DNA of 64,000 bases from Alistipes sp. (lineage in GTDB: Bacteria; Bacteroidota; Bacteroidia; Bacteroidales; Rikenellaceae). Both the position numbers and the translations under genes were made by a program. Below are positions 26,876 to 35,889 of this stretch, one piece after another. The stretch covers positions 22,420 to 86,419 of the forward strand of contig JAFQOR010000030.1 in assembly GCA_017403125.1 (NCBI GenBank), given 5' to 3'. Position 1 is the first letter of the stretch. Each line of letters begins with the position of its first letter. The notes under the pieces are model-generated. The model had not been told where the DNA came from. It worked only from the letters and a program-made list of their open reading frames with translations, and made no database searches.

Positions 26876-28192
26876 ATGTTTAAGAGACTAAAACTCTATC
26901 TTATCATGGCGAGCCTGCTTTCATTCGTTACGCCCGCCATAGGTCAGCAGAGTCGCACACTGACACTCGACGAGATATACAGCCTTGCCGAGAGCAACTC
27001 TACTGCCATAGACGCCGAGCGCATAGCCCTCGACGTTGCAAATGCCGCCATCGAGGAGGCAAAGAGCGGACGCCTACCCGACATCGACCTCTCGCTATCG
27101 GCAAGCTACTTGGGCAACGGCACACTCACCGACCGCAACCTATCGAACAGCATGGGTGTCAAGATGCCACACTTTGGCAACAACTTCGCCGTAGAGGCGG
27201 CGCAACTAATCTATGGTGGTGGCGCCGTGAATAACTCGATAGCCATGGCACGCCTCGAAGCCGACATGGCAACCATAAATCTGGATGCCACACGCTCACG
27301 CGTGCGCTTCATGCTCACCGGCTTCTACCTCGAACTCTACAAGCTGCACAACATTGTCGATGTCTATGACAAGAACATACACCTTGCCGAGGAGCTTATA
27401 GCAGATACTCGTGCACGCAACCGCGAGGGTATTGCACTATCCAACGACATCACGCGACAGGAGCTGCGCCTTCAAAATCTACTCTTGGCGCGCACCGAGG
27501 TGATAAACTCTATCGATATACTATCGACACGTTTGGCAACCATCATAGGTCTCGACCCCGCAACCGAAATTATTCCTGCCGACGCAACGTTGGAATACAG
27601 CCTGCCCATGAACGACGAAACATATTGGCAGGAGATAGCTGCCATCGAGTCCTACGACCTGAAACGTGCCGACGTGGCCATCGAGATGGGCGAACACGCC
27701 GAGCAACTCGCCCGTAGCGAGCGCCGTCCGAGTGTAGCACTTGTGGCTGCAAACCACTTCGACGGCCCCATAACTATCGAGGTGCCCGTCATCGACAAGA
27801 ACTTCAACTATTGGTACGTGGGAGTGGGCGTATCGTTCAAGATAGGCTCGCTCTACAAGACCAACCGCACAATAAAGCGTCAGGAGATTGCCACGGAGCA
27901 TAGTCGCCGACAACGCGACGAGGTCGAGGAGCAGACGATGCTCTCGGTACACGCTGACTATGTTCGCTATGTCGAAGCCTTCGAGACCGAGCGCACGCTA
28001 CAAAAGAGCGTGGAGCTTGCCCAAAGCAACTACAACGTTATCGACACCCGCTATCGCAACGACATAGTACTCGTTACGGACATGACCGATGCTGCAAACC
28101 AGCTGCTCAACGCCGAGTTGCAGCTCACCAACGCACGCATAAACATCATCATGCGCTACTTCACACTACTCAACACCGCAGGCGAGCTATAA
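26876..28192 (+). CDS. TolC-family outer membrane efflux protein
   Basis: The 438-aa protein (start MFKRLKLYL) has a signal peptide ending around PAIGQQ and two repeats of long helices with the N-terminal LTLDEIYSLAESNS, as in TolC/OprM ducts. It should form the outer-membrane channel of the efflux pump encoded with the two following genes. The upstream extension to 26789 was rejected because it begins with TTG and hides the signal peptide. No TetR- or MarR-type regulator is adjacent. Confidence 0.9.
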   Translation: MFKRLKLYLIMASLLSFVTPAIGQQSRTLTLDEIYSLAESNSTAIDAERIALDVANAAIEEAKSGRLPDIDLSLSASYLGNGTLTDRNLSNSMGVKMPHFGNNFAVEAAQLIYGGGAVNNSIAMARLEADMATINLDATRSRVRFMLTGFYLELYKLHNIVDVYDKNIHLAEELIADTRARNREGIALSNDITRQELRLQNLLLARTEVINSIDILSTRLATIIGLDPATEIIPADATLEYSLPMNDETYWQEIAAIESYDLKRADVAIEMGEHAEQLARSERRPSVALVAANHFDGPITIEVPVIDKNFNYWYVGVGVSFKIGSLYKTNRTIKRQEIATEHSRRQRDEVEEQTMLSVHADYVRYVEAFETERTLQKSVELAQSNYNVIDTRYRNDIVLVTDMTDAANQLLNAELQLTNARINIIMRYFTLLNTAGEL

Positions 28193-28238
28193 CCCCGCAT
28201 GCCTATAAAACCGTATAAACGAATAAAATAGAAGAGAT

Positions 28239-29273
28239 ATGGAACGTAAAACAAAGAAGAGAATCTACAACATTATCGCCATCGCGGCACTCGCTTTGGC
28301 GCTGGTATGGGTATGTGCCAAGTTAATACACTTGGGCGACGTGGAGTTTACCGAGAACGCCCATGTCGAGCAGGATATAGTACCCGTCGATGCCCGCATA
28401 CAGGGTTTCGTCAAGGAGGTGCGCTTCGAAGAGTACGACTATGTCGAGAAGGGCGACACGCTACTCGTCATCGAGGACTCGGAGTTCCGCTTCCTCGTGG
28501 CACAAGCCGAGGCCAACTACACCAACGCCATTACGGGCAAGGATGCCATGTACAACGTTATCTCGACCACGGAGAGCAACATTGCCATCACTGAGGCCGC
28601 CTTGGAGGAGGCACGCATACACCTCGAAAATGCCGAGCGCAACTACAACCGCTACAAAAACCTCTTGGAGGAGGATGCTGTAACACAACAGCAGTACGAC
28701 GACATATACACCGTATATGAGAGTGCCAAAGCACGTTACGAGGTGTTGGTTCGCGAGAGAGCCTCGGTCGAGGCTGTGGGCCGCGAGCAGAATACACGTC
28801 TTGGACAAAACGATGCAGGCATCGCCGTAGCCGAGGCTGCACTCGATTTGGCGCGCCTCAACCTATCCTACACCGTGGTAACGGCGCCATGCAGCGGCAT
28901 AACGGGTCGCAAAAACATACACGTAGGTCAGCTCGTAAATCCAGGTCAGCGCATCGTGGATATAGTGGACGAGAGCAAGAAGTGGGTTGTTGCCAACTAC
29001 AAGGAGTCGCAAATCGAGAATATCAAGCCCGGTGCCGAGGTCGAGATTGAGGTTGATGCCCTGCCCGACGTGGTATTCAACGGCGTCGTGCGCACAATAT
29101 CGCGAGCGACGGGCGGCAGCATGTCGATTCTGCCACAGGACAACTCGTCAGGCAACTTCATAAAAATCGAGCAACGCATACCCGTACTCATCGACTTCAC
29201 CGAGTATAACGACTCTTTGCAATTGGCAAAGATTGGTGTAGGTATGAACGTCGAGTGCACAGTTAAGTACTAA
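28239..29273 (+). CDS. HlyD/EmrA-family membrane fusion protein
   Basis: This periplasmic adaptor links an inner-membrane pump to TolC. The 344-aa protein has one N-terminal membrane span (about 12-30) and a barrel-sandwich half-motif (DIVPVDARIQGFVKEVRFEEYDYVEKGD). A long coiled-coil hairpin (about 85-190) is followed by the second lipoyl half (TVVTAPCSGITGRKNIHVGQLV) and a beta barrel. EmrA-type domain order together with an MFS neighbour indicates an EmrAB-like tripartite system. Confidence 0.92.
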   Translation: MERKTKKRIYNIIAIAALALALVWVCAKLIHLGDVEFTENAHVEQDIVPVDARIQGFVKEVRFEEYDYVEKGDTLLVIEDSEFRFLVAQAEANYTNAITGKDAMYNVISTTESNIAITEAALEEARIHLENAERNYNRYKNLLEEDAVTQQQYDDIYTVYESAKARYEVLVRERASVEAVGREQNTRLGQNDAGIAVAEAALDLARLNLSYTVVTAPCSGITGRKNIHVGQLVNPGQRIVDIVDESKKWVVANYKESQIENIKPGAEVEIEVDALPDVVFNGVVRTISRATGGSMSILPQDNSSGNFIKIEQRIPVLIDFTEYNDSLQLAKIGVGMNVECTVKY

Positions 29274-29278
29274 ACATC

Positions 29279-30928
29279 ATGAGTGGTCATCCCATACAAC
29301 CATTCTCGGTACCACAGATGAAGGACTTTGTTCCGAAGTCGGTTCGTCCGTGGATATTCGTGATGATGGTTATTGTTGTCCAACTCTCCGGCGGTGTCTA
29401 TATGAGCGCCGCCGGCGATATGGTAGGCTCGACAGCACTTTTGCAGGAGGATATAATGATGGCGGGCTACGCCTCGTTGGTAGGCATGGCTCTGTTCTTT
29501 CCCATAATGTTCCGTCTGCGCAGCGCCGTACGCCCCAAGACAGCTCTCACGAGCTGCTTTGCCGTAATCATCGCAGCAAACCTCATAGCGATGCATACCA
29601 CAAACATCCCGTTGCTCGTTGGCGTGTGTCTTGTGGCGGGATTTTTCCGCATGTGGGCAACGTTGGAGTGCAACTCCACGATACAGCTATGGATAACCCC
29701 CACGCGAGACCTCTCGGTATTCTTCTGCTATGTCTATCTATTGGTAAACAGCTGCATACAGCTATCAGGCATAGCGTCGATACACTTCGCGTCGTGGGCA
29801 TCGTGGCACTATATGCATTGGGGAATTATAGCCCTGTTGCTGCTAATGTGGATTGTTGTGATGTTCTGCATGAAGGGGTGCGCCGTCATGCCACGTCTGC
29901 CACTTTTGGGTATCGACTGGATAGGTATGATTATATGGGGCTTTTGGGCAATGTGCATACTCTTCATATGCCTCTATGGCGAGCACTACGACTGGTGGGA
30001 AGGCGAACCGATACGCACCGCAACACTCTTTGCAGTGATATCGTTGCTGATGAACCTACTGCGTGCATCGTTCATTCGACACCCTTACGTATCGCTCAAA
30101 ACCCTGTCGTTCAAAGTTTTGCCTATTGTCATAGGCATCACTATCGTTGCCGACATTCTGCTTGCGCCGTCGCACATCTTCGAACATATACTCATGGAGG
30201 GCATTCTCGGCTACGATGCCGAAAATATGATTTCGTTAAATTGGGTTGCTCTGACGGGGACAATCTTTGGTGCAGGCTTCACGTGGCTTACCTTCGCACG
30301 CCGAAAGTGGACATATCAGCGCATGATGGTCATCGCCTTCACGTGCCTACTCTTCTACGTGGGTTACTTCTACTTTATGATAGACTATAACATCCCCTAC
30401 GAGAGTCTCGTGCCACCCATCTTCGTACGTTCGGTTGGCTATACGATGTTAAGTATCGTTCTGCTAACATCACTCACGCGCCTTCCGTTCCCCACGCACT
30501 TCACGCAGGGTGTCGGCACGCTAAACATGTTTAGTGCGGCTCTGGCAGGCGTAATAGGCACGGCAATCATAGGTCGCATACTCAATGTCGTCACTGCTCG
30601 CAACTTCATGCTCCTCTCGTCCGAGATTGATGCTACGAGCTACAACCCCGACACGATGCCGCTTGGGGAGCTATATGGCGCCGTTCAGGTGCAGTCGCTA
30701 TTGGAGGCGATGAAGGAGATATATGGTTGGCTCATAGTTGTTGCCATAGCTTGCCTTATAATACTCTCGCTACGCAAGAGCGATATACAGCCCACGAAGG
30801 TTATTCAACCCACCTTCCGACGCATATCGTTGCTTATGCGCCGCGAGCTGCTGTTACGTCTGCGACAGCGTCGTCGCCACCGTGCAGCCATGACACAAGA
30901 GGCAGACAGCGCACAATGGCACACCTAA
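29279..30928 (+). CDS. MFS drug/solute exporter (EmrB/DHA2-like)
   Basis: The 549-aa protein has about 14 hydrophobic segments, in keeping with DHA2 transporters that work with EmrA-type adaptors. Recognisable is GVYMSAAGDMVGSTALLQEDIMMAGYASLVGMALFFP in the first two spans. The tail is long and basic (RRELLLRLRQRRRHR). It begins five bases after the adaptor stop. The substrate is unknown; bile acids or host antimicrobials are plausible for a gut organism but this is inference. Confidence 0.87.
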   Translation: MSGHPIQPFSVPQMKDFVPKSVRPWIFVMMVIVVQLSGGVYMSAAGDMVGSTALLQEDIMMAGYASLVGMALFFPIMFRLRSAVRPKTALTSCFAVIIAANLIAMHTTNIPLLVGVCLVAGFFRMWATLECNSTIQLWITPTRDLSVFFCYVYLLVNSCIQLSGIASIHFASWASWHYMHWGIIALLLLMWIVVMFCMKGCAVMPRLPLLGIDWIGMIIWGFWAMCILFICLYGEHYDWWEGEPIRTATLFAVISLLMNLLRASFIRHPYVSLKTLSFKVLPIVIGITIVADILLAPSHIFEHILMEGILGYDAENMISLNWVALTGTIFGAGFTWLTFARRKWTYQRMMVIAFTCLLFYVGYFYFMIDYNIPYESLVPPIFVRSVGYTMLSIVLLTSLTRLPFPTHFTQGVGTLNMFSAALAGVIGTAIIGRILNVVTARNFMLLSSEIDATSYNPDTMPLGELYGAVQVQSLLEAMKEIYGWLIVVAIACLIILSLRKSDIQPTKVIQPTFRRISLLMRRELLLRLRQRRRHRAAMTQEADSAQWHT

Positions 30929-30932
30929 CAAA

Positions 30933-30995
30933 TTTAGAGATTAGGGAGCCTATCGAAGGCGTAGTAGCCCCGTTACCAACTCCCTAATCTCTAAA
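30933..30995. terminator. 16-bp hairpin after the efflux operon
   Basis: Arms 30933-30948 and 30980-30995 are perfectly complementary with a 31-base loop, right after the MFS stop and before the convergent sulfatase-like gene. Confidence 0.65.
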
Positions 30996-31042
30996 CTTAT
31001 TCGTAGAGCGCCTCGCAGTGGGAACTCTCAAATAGCGCAACG

Positions 31043-32917
31043 CTATAAGTTCTTAATCTCCATAAACGTACGTTGCAGCATCGCCTTGCCATGGCGCAGA
31101 CGTCGATGCTCGTCATCGTCCTCTTCGCGCAGTATCATACCTGCCGTATGGTCATAAATCGTCGTTCCCAACGAGTCGATAATGCCAAAGCCATTATTAA
31201 ATGTCCAATAGCCAAAGTGCGAACTCATTGACGAAGCTACATCGCGACTAAACAGATAGTCGTCATGCTCGATGCCGAGTTGAGCCAAAAGCGTTGCGGC
31301 GAGGTCGGTTTGAGCCATATACTCCTCGATAACACGTGGTTCTGCAACGGCACCACCCACCCACAACATCGGGATGTGGTGTCTCTCTGGCGAGTTGTTC
31401 GTAACTGACGAGGGATAGGGATATCCATGGTCGGGAAGGATGGCTATAAGCGTGTTATCCCAATACTCCGACTTTCGCATACGCTCAACGAAAGCGCCCA
31501 CCTCACTGTCGGTAAAGGCAAAAGCATTAAGCAGATCGCTCGACAGACGACGATAGGGCACCTCAAAGGGCTCGTGACTACTCAACGTGAGTATCACATC
31601 GAACGTAGGCTCACCATATGCCATGCGGCTCGTAATAGCGTTGGATGCCCATCCGAGCACCACATCATCCGCCGAGCCCCACTTCGAGCGATGACCACCG
31701 AAATCGACCTCTCGCTCATCTATAACCTCACTAAAACCCGTAGCAAAGAGATAGGCACGTGTATTAGTAAAATTGGCATCGCCACCATATATAAATCGCG
31801 TCTTGTAGCCCACATCGCGTAACGACTGTGCAATGCCCGGCAGCTTTGCTGCCCTATTCGGATACTTCATTATCGACATCTTGGGCTGCGCCGGAAAGCC
31901 ACTCAACACAGCAACCGTACCTCTATCCGTGCGGAACGACGAGGCATAGAGATTCTCGAACCAGATACCCTCCTCTTTAAGGCGCATAAGATTTGGAGTA
32001 ACCTCTTCGACGCCCTCCACAGCATCGGTAATAGTGCGCCCCATGCCTTCGAGGATGATAAGTACCACATTGGGGCGCTGGGTGCGTAACCAGCTTTCGT
32101 GTGTCGCCTCCTCTACATCATCACCCCTCATAGCCTCATCGAAATAGTCCAACGCATCCTGCTCACCATAGAAGTTATACTCGTCGAGGTCGTCGCCCGT
32201 AAAGAGCGTCGATAGGAACGAGAATACGGGGTTGATAGCCACCTGATTCAGAAACATCTTGGGCGAGAAGTAGGCCTTCGATATGTTCGCTGTGGCAGTA
32301 GATATACCTCCACGAATAACCACAAAGAGACAGAGGGCAACAAACAACATCGCAAGAGTCGATGTGCACCGCACGTAGATAGGTTTCAGATTTATAAATC
32401 GGTTCTTCGGCTCGAATACCGGCTCGAACCAGCGTCGTGTGACATAGCGGAAGAGCCATAGAGCAACGGCAACGGTCGCACCTATATATAATAATGCATA
32501 TATACCATTTGCCAGCGACACACTCGCCATCATCTCCTTGGGTGAGTATATCATAATCTGGGCGTCGATACGCGACTGCCACTCACCAAACATACCTATG
32601 TCGGCAGTTTGGATAAATGCTATAATGGTTGTCACCACAGCAAAGTACCCCACCATCACGCGCGACCATATACGTCGTCCACGCTCCTCGACATGGAGCC
32701 ACATCGCCACAATCGTAGCCAGCAGAGGCAGAATGGTGACATAACCCGCAGTGATAACATCGAGCTTCAAACCATAAAGTATCGCCTTGAATAGCTCCCC
32801 TGCACTGCAATCGTTCGCCAAATCGTGATTGTAGATAAGGAATATTACCCTATTAACCTCGAACATCAGCACCGCAATAGCAAAGACCGCGGCAAGATAT
32901 TTCAGACGTTTAAGCAT
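31043..32917 (-). CDS. LTA synthase-like membrane sulfatase/phosphotransferase
   Basis: This alkaline-phosphatase-fold enzyme is anchored by about five N-terminal membrane spans (residues 1-190), followed by an extracytoplasmic domain. The architecture is that of lipoteichoic acid synthase (LtaS/YfnI) and related phosphoethanolamine/phosphoglycerol transferases. The metal-binding and nucleophile regions are visible: VVLIILEGMGR, ASSFRTDRGTVAVLSGFP with the catalytic Thr, and ILPDHGYP then a conserved RHHIPMLW. Gram-negative members may transfer phosphoglycerol or phosphoethanolamine to glycans or lipids. The acceptor here is unknown. The 624-aa length is normal. Confidence 0.87.
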   Translation of the reverse strand: MLKRLKYLAAVFAIAVLMFEVNRVIFLIYNHDLANDCSAGELFKAILYGLKLDVITAGYVTILPLLATIVAMWLHVEERGRRIWSRVMVGYFAVVTTIIAFIQTADIGMFGEWQSRIDAQIMIYSPKEMMASVSLANGIYALLYIGATVAVALWLFRYVTRRWFEPVFEPKNRFINLKPIYVRCTSTLAMLFVALCLFVVIRGGISTATANISKAYFSPKMFLNQVAINPVFSFLSTLFTGDDLDEYNFYGEQDALDYFDEAMRGDDVEEATHESWLRTQRPNVVLIILEGMGRTITDAVEGVEEVTPNLMRLKEEGIWFENLYASSFRTDRGTVAVLSGFPAQPKMSIMKYPNRAAKLPGIAQSLRDVGYKTRFIYGGDANFTNTRAYLFATGFSEVIDEREVDFGGHRSKWGSADDVVLGWASNAITSRMAYGEPTFDVILTLSSHEPFEVPYRRLSSDLLNAFAFTDSEVGAFVERMRKSEYWDNTLIAILPDHGYPYPSSVTNNSPERHHIPMLWVGGAVAEPRVIEEYMAQTDLAATLLAQLGIEHDDYLFSRDVASSMSSHFGYWTFNNGFGIIDSLGTTIYDHTAGMILREEDDDEHRRLRHGKAMLQRTFMEIKNL

Positions 32918-32965
32918 AGTGCATAGAGTTTAGTAACCATCATGGGGCATACACCCGCACCCTAT

Positions 32966-33619
32966 CTACAACTTCTCACCATACGCCAAGTCGCCGGCAT
33001 CACCAATGCCGGGCACGATATACGACTTCGACGTGAGCTCCTCATCCACCGCAGCACACCACAATGTGCACTTCTTGGGCGAGGTGTGCTTCAAGACATA
33101 CTCCACGCCCTGCTCCGAGGCAAAGGCTGCGGCAAAATGGGTATGCTCCGGCTCGCCTGCACGACGCACAAGGGCATCATAGACGAGCATCAACGACGTT
33201 CCCGTTGCAAGCATAGGATCAACCAATATAAGCGTTTTGCCACTCAATGCACTCGTCGATACATACTCCACATCAACAATGAAACTGCCGTCGGGACGGC
33301 TCTTACGATATGCCGACACAAAGCCATTATCGGCATCGTCGAAGTAGTTAAGGAAACCCTGATGAAAGGGAAGACCTGCACGTAGGATGGTGGCTACGAC
33401 AACCTTGTCGCTTATAGACTCCACCGCAGCAACCCCAAGTGGCGTCTCGACCATGCGCGTTGTATAGTTCAAGCTCTTCGAAATCTCATATGCCATAATC
33501 TCGCCTACGCGCTCCATGTTGCGACGAAAACGCATAGAATCGTGCTGCACCTGCTTGTCGCGCATCTGCGCCAAGAACTTGTTGAGGATGGTGTTCTCCT
33601 TGTTTAGAATGTTTACCAT
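32966..33619 (-). CDS. upp: Uracil phosphoribosyltransferase
   Basis: Upp salvages uracil by making UMP from PRPP. The 217-aa protein has the PRPP loop VDPMLATGTSL, the uracil-binding YIVPGIGDAGDLAYG at the C-terminus, and ATILRAGLPFHQGF. Length and motifs are normal. It follows hflX by 29 bases in the same direction. Confidence 0.95.
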   Translation of the reverse strand: MVNILNKENTILNKFLAQMRDKQVQHDSMRFRRNMERVGEIMAYEISKSLNYTTRMVETPLGVAAVESISDKVVVATILRAGLPFHQGFLNYFDDADNGFVSAYRKSRPDGSFIVDVEYVSTSALSGKTLILVDPMLATGTSLMLVYDALVRRAGEPEHTHFAAAFASEQGVEYVLKHTSPKKCTLWCAAVDEELTSKSYIVPGIGDAGDLAYGEKL

Positions 33620-33648
33620 AGCCCTATATTTTTTAGTCTTACAAATCG

Positions 33649-34884
33649 TTAATACAAAAAGTTGTTGAACGGATAGCGCCCGGCATGTATCTCGCGCACC
33701 ATACCATAAAGGTCTGAGCGAAGCTTATCCACGCCACTCCTATCCAGTGCCGAGATAAAGATACATGGTGTATTCTCCTTGGCTATCCAGCTCTTCTTCA
33801 AATCGTCAAGCGAGAGATTCTCCTTCGTCACGGGCGTCAGGTCATCCTCCTCCTTGGGCGTGTAGCTATACGCATCAATTTTGTTGAAGACAAGGAAGGT
33901 TGGCTTATCCGCCGCACCTATATCGCGCAACGTCTGCTTAACGACCGCTATCTGATCCTCGAATCCCGGGTGAGAGATATCTACGACATGAAGCAACAAA
34001 TCGGCCTCACGCACCTCGTCGAGTGTCGATTTGAACGACTCAATAAGTTGTGTAGGCAGTTTACGTATGAAGCCCACCGTATCGGACATAAGGAACGGCA
34101 GATTATCGAAAACGACCTTGCGCACCGTAGTATCGAGCGTCGCAAAGAGTTTGTTCTCGGCAAAAACCTCGCTCTTCGACAGCAGATTCATAAGCGTAGA
34201 TTTACCCACATTGGTATATCCCACTAACGCTACACGCACCATATTACCACGATTCGAACGCTGCACGGCCATCTGGCGGTCTATCTTTTTGAGATCCTCT
34301 TTGAGCTTCGATATGCGATTGCGCACAATACGACGGTCGGTCTCTATCTCACGCTCACCTGCACCACCTCGCGTGCCGGTACCGCCTCGCTGACGTTCAA
34401 GGTGGGTCCACATACCTGTCAAACGAGGCAACATATACTCGTTGTGAGCCAACTCAACCTGCGTCTTTGCATATGCCGTCTGCGCACGCGACATGAAGAT
34501 ATCCAAAATCAGGCGTGTGCGGTCTATGACGCGACAAGGCATCGCCTGTTCGATATTTCGCGTTTGAGCCGGCGACAACTCGTCATCAAAGATGGCAACA
34601 TCTATCTCCTGCTCCTTGCACCACTCGGCAATCTCTTGCAGCTTACCCGGGCCTACGTATATCTTCGACAGGGGTTGCGGCAGTCGTTGCGTAAAGCGCT
34701 TCACACTCCTAATATTTGCTGTTTCTGCCAGAAACTCCAACTCATCAAGGTAGTCAAAGGCAGTCTGCGGGTCTTGACTATCGCGTATCACAGCAACCAG
34801 CACTGCACGCACCTCGCGCTCTTCAACCGTAGGTTGCGGCTCTGCCTTACGCTTTCCCTTCTCTATATCTCTTTCCTCTTTCAT
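33649..34884 (-). CDS. hflX: Ribosome-associated GTPase
   Basis: HflX binds ribosomes and helps split stalled ones after stress. The 411-aa protein has the HflX N-terminal domain (VDVAIFDDELSPAQTRNIE, RTRLILDIFMSRAQT), the RGGTGTRGGAGE loop, then the G domain with GYTNVGKSTL, DTVGFIRKLP and VFNKID. It is followed closely by upp. No heat-shock element was recognised. Confidence 0.94.
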   Translation of the reverse strand: MKEERDIEKGKRKAEPQPTVEEREVRAVLVAVIRDSQDPQTAFDYLDELEFLAETANIRSVKRFTQRLPQPLSKIYVGPGKLQEIAEWCKEQEIDVAIFDDELSPAQTRNIEQAMPCRVIDRTRLILDIFMSRAQTAYAKTQVELAHNEYMLPRLTGMWTHLERQRGGTGTRGGAGEREIETDRRIVRNRISKLKEDLKKIDRQMAVQRSNRGNMVRVALVGYTNVGKSTLMNLLSKSEVFAENKLFATLDTTVRKVVFDNLPFLMSDTVGFIRKLPTQLIESFKSTLDEVREADLLLHVVDISHPGFEDQIAVVKQTLRDIGAADKPTFLVFNKIDAYSYTPKEEDDLTPVTKENLSLDDLKKSWIAKENTPCIFISALDRSGVDKLRSDLYGMVREIHAGRYPFNNFLY

Positions 34885-34961
34885 CTACAAAACTTCAAAA
34901 AGAGCTTATATGCCACAACGACATCATCACTCTACAAACACATAGTGAGCTACGCCATATT

Positions 34962-34999
34962 TATAAAAATAGGGTATCCTCTAAAAAAAGCGGATACCC
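34962..34999 (-). terminator. Terminator of tonB
   Basis: Leftward GGGTATCC/GGATACCC stem (34999-34992 with 34979-34972) is followed by TATTTTTAT. It lies 23 bases past the tonB stop. Confidence 0.75.
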
Positions 35000-35021
35000 C
35001 ATAGGTCGGACAATCTGCCTA

Positions 35022-35729
35022 CTACTGCTGAATCTTGAATGTGATAGGCAAGGTGAAGGTTACACGAGCAGGCTTGTTACGCTGCATACCGGGCTTCCAA
35101 CCCTTCTTCAAGCTGTTTGCCTTATCCATTACATCCATAGCGGCATCGGTGAGAGTCTTATCCGGAGATCTCAAAATCTGTATCTTACCAATCTTACCAT
35201 CCTTCTCTACGACAAACTGCACAACGACATTACCCTGAATACCGTTCTCCAATGCAATCTGCGGATACTTCACGTTATCCATGACCCAAGCACGGAACTT
35301 CTCGATACCGCCACCCTGGAACGTAGGCATCTGCTCTACCGATACGAAGATCTCCTCCTCCTCGATTACCTCCTCTTTCTCCTCGATCTCGGGCTCCCAA
35401 TCAAAGTCGTCGAACTCCGAAGCATCCTCGGCAAATACGAGAGGTGTTGAAATCTTGGTCTCGTTCGACACGATCTTCAATACGTCGGTAGCCACCTGGG
35501 GCTGCGCCTTCTGAATCTCGGGCTCGGGTTCAGGCTCATCCTGCTTTGTGTTCATTACCGTCTCGGTCTCAACAACCTCCTTCTTGGGGGGCTCATAGTC
35601 GCCTGTATCGGGCTTCGAACTCATCGACAAACCGATACCAGATGCTCCCAACGCGATAATCAAACCAATCTCTAAAAAAAGCGTCTTCTTGTTTTCAAGA
35701 TCAGCTTTGGGTGATTTTTTAACCTCCAT
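35022..35729 (-). CDS. tonB: TonB energy-transducing protein
   Basis: TonB proteins pass proton-motive energy from the inner membrane to outer-membrane receptors. The 235-aa protein has a short basic cytoplasmic start, one membrane span (about 19-36), a long Glu/Pro/Lys-rich periplasmic linker (about 45-135), and a C-terminal TonB domain: GNVVVQFVVEKDGKIGKIQILRSPDKTL. No ExbB/ExbD genes are adjacent. It may serve the many TonB-dependent receptors expected in such a genome, none of which lie in this window. Confidence 0.9.
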   Translation of the reverse strand: MEVKKSPKADLENKKTLFLEIGLIIALGASGIGLSMSSKPDTGDYEPPKKEVVETETVMNTKQDEPEPEPEIQKAQPQVATDVLKIVSNETKISTPLVFAEDASEFDDFDWEPEIEEKEEVIEEEEIFVSVEQMPTFQGGGIEKFRAWVMDNVKYPQIALENGIQGNVVVQFVVEKDGKIGKIQILRSPDKTLTDAAMDVMDKANSLKKGWKPGMQRNKPARVTFTLPITFKIQQ

Positions 35730-35799
35730 TTATATCTATTTTTTTAGTTTTTAATATCTTGACACAAGCCCGACAACATAATGTACGCACTCGACCATG

Positions 35800-35807
35800 C
35801 AAATATA
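35800..35807 (-). promoter_or_regulatory. -7 element TATATTTG of tonB
   Basis: Leftward TATATTTG about 70 bases before the tonB ATG, divergent from the rlmN promoter. Confidence 0.45.
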
Positions 35808-35861
35808 CATATAAAAATTCAAAAAAAACGAATAGAAGCAGAAAATTATTCAAATTTCGAT

Positions 35862-35869
35862 TATTTTTG
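35862..35869 (+). promoter_or_regulatory. -7 element TATTTTTG of rlmN
   Basis: TATTTTTG ends 20 bases before the rlmN ATG, giving a short leader. Confidence 0.5.
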
Positions 35870-35889
35870 CAGTTGTAATAGTATAATCC

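Noticed and set aside
29350-30390. Long + strand frame (346 codons) inside the MFS gene
   Set aside because: It is out of frame with a clear membrane transporter and lacks hydrophobic segments or known motifs.
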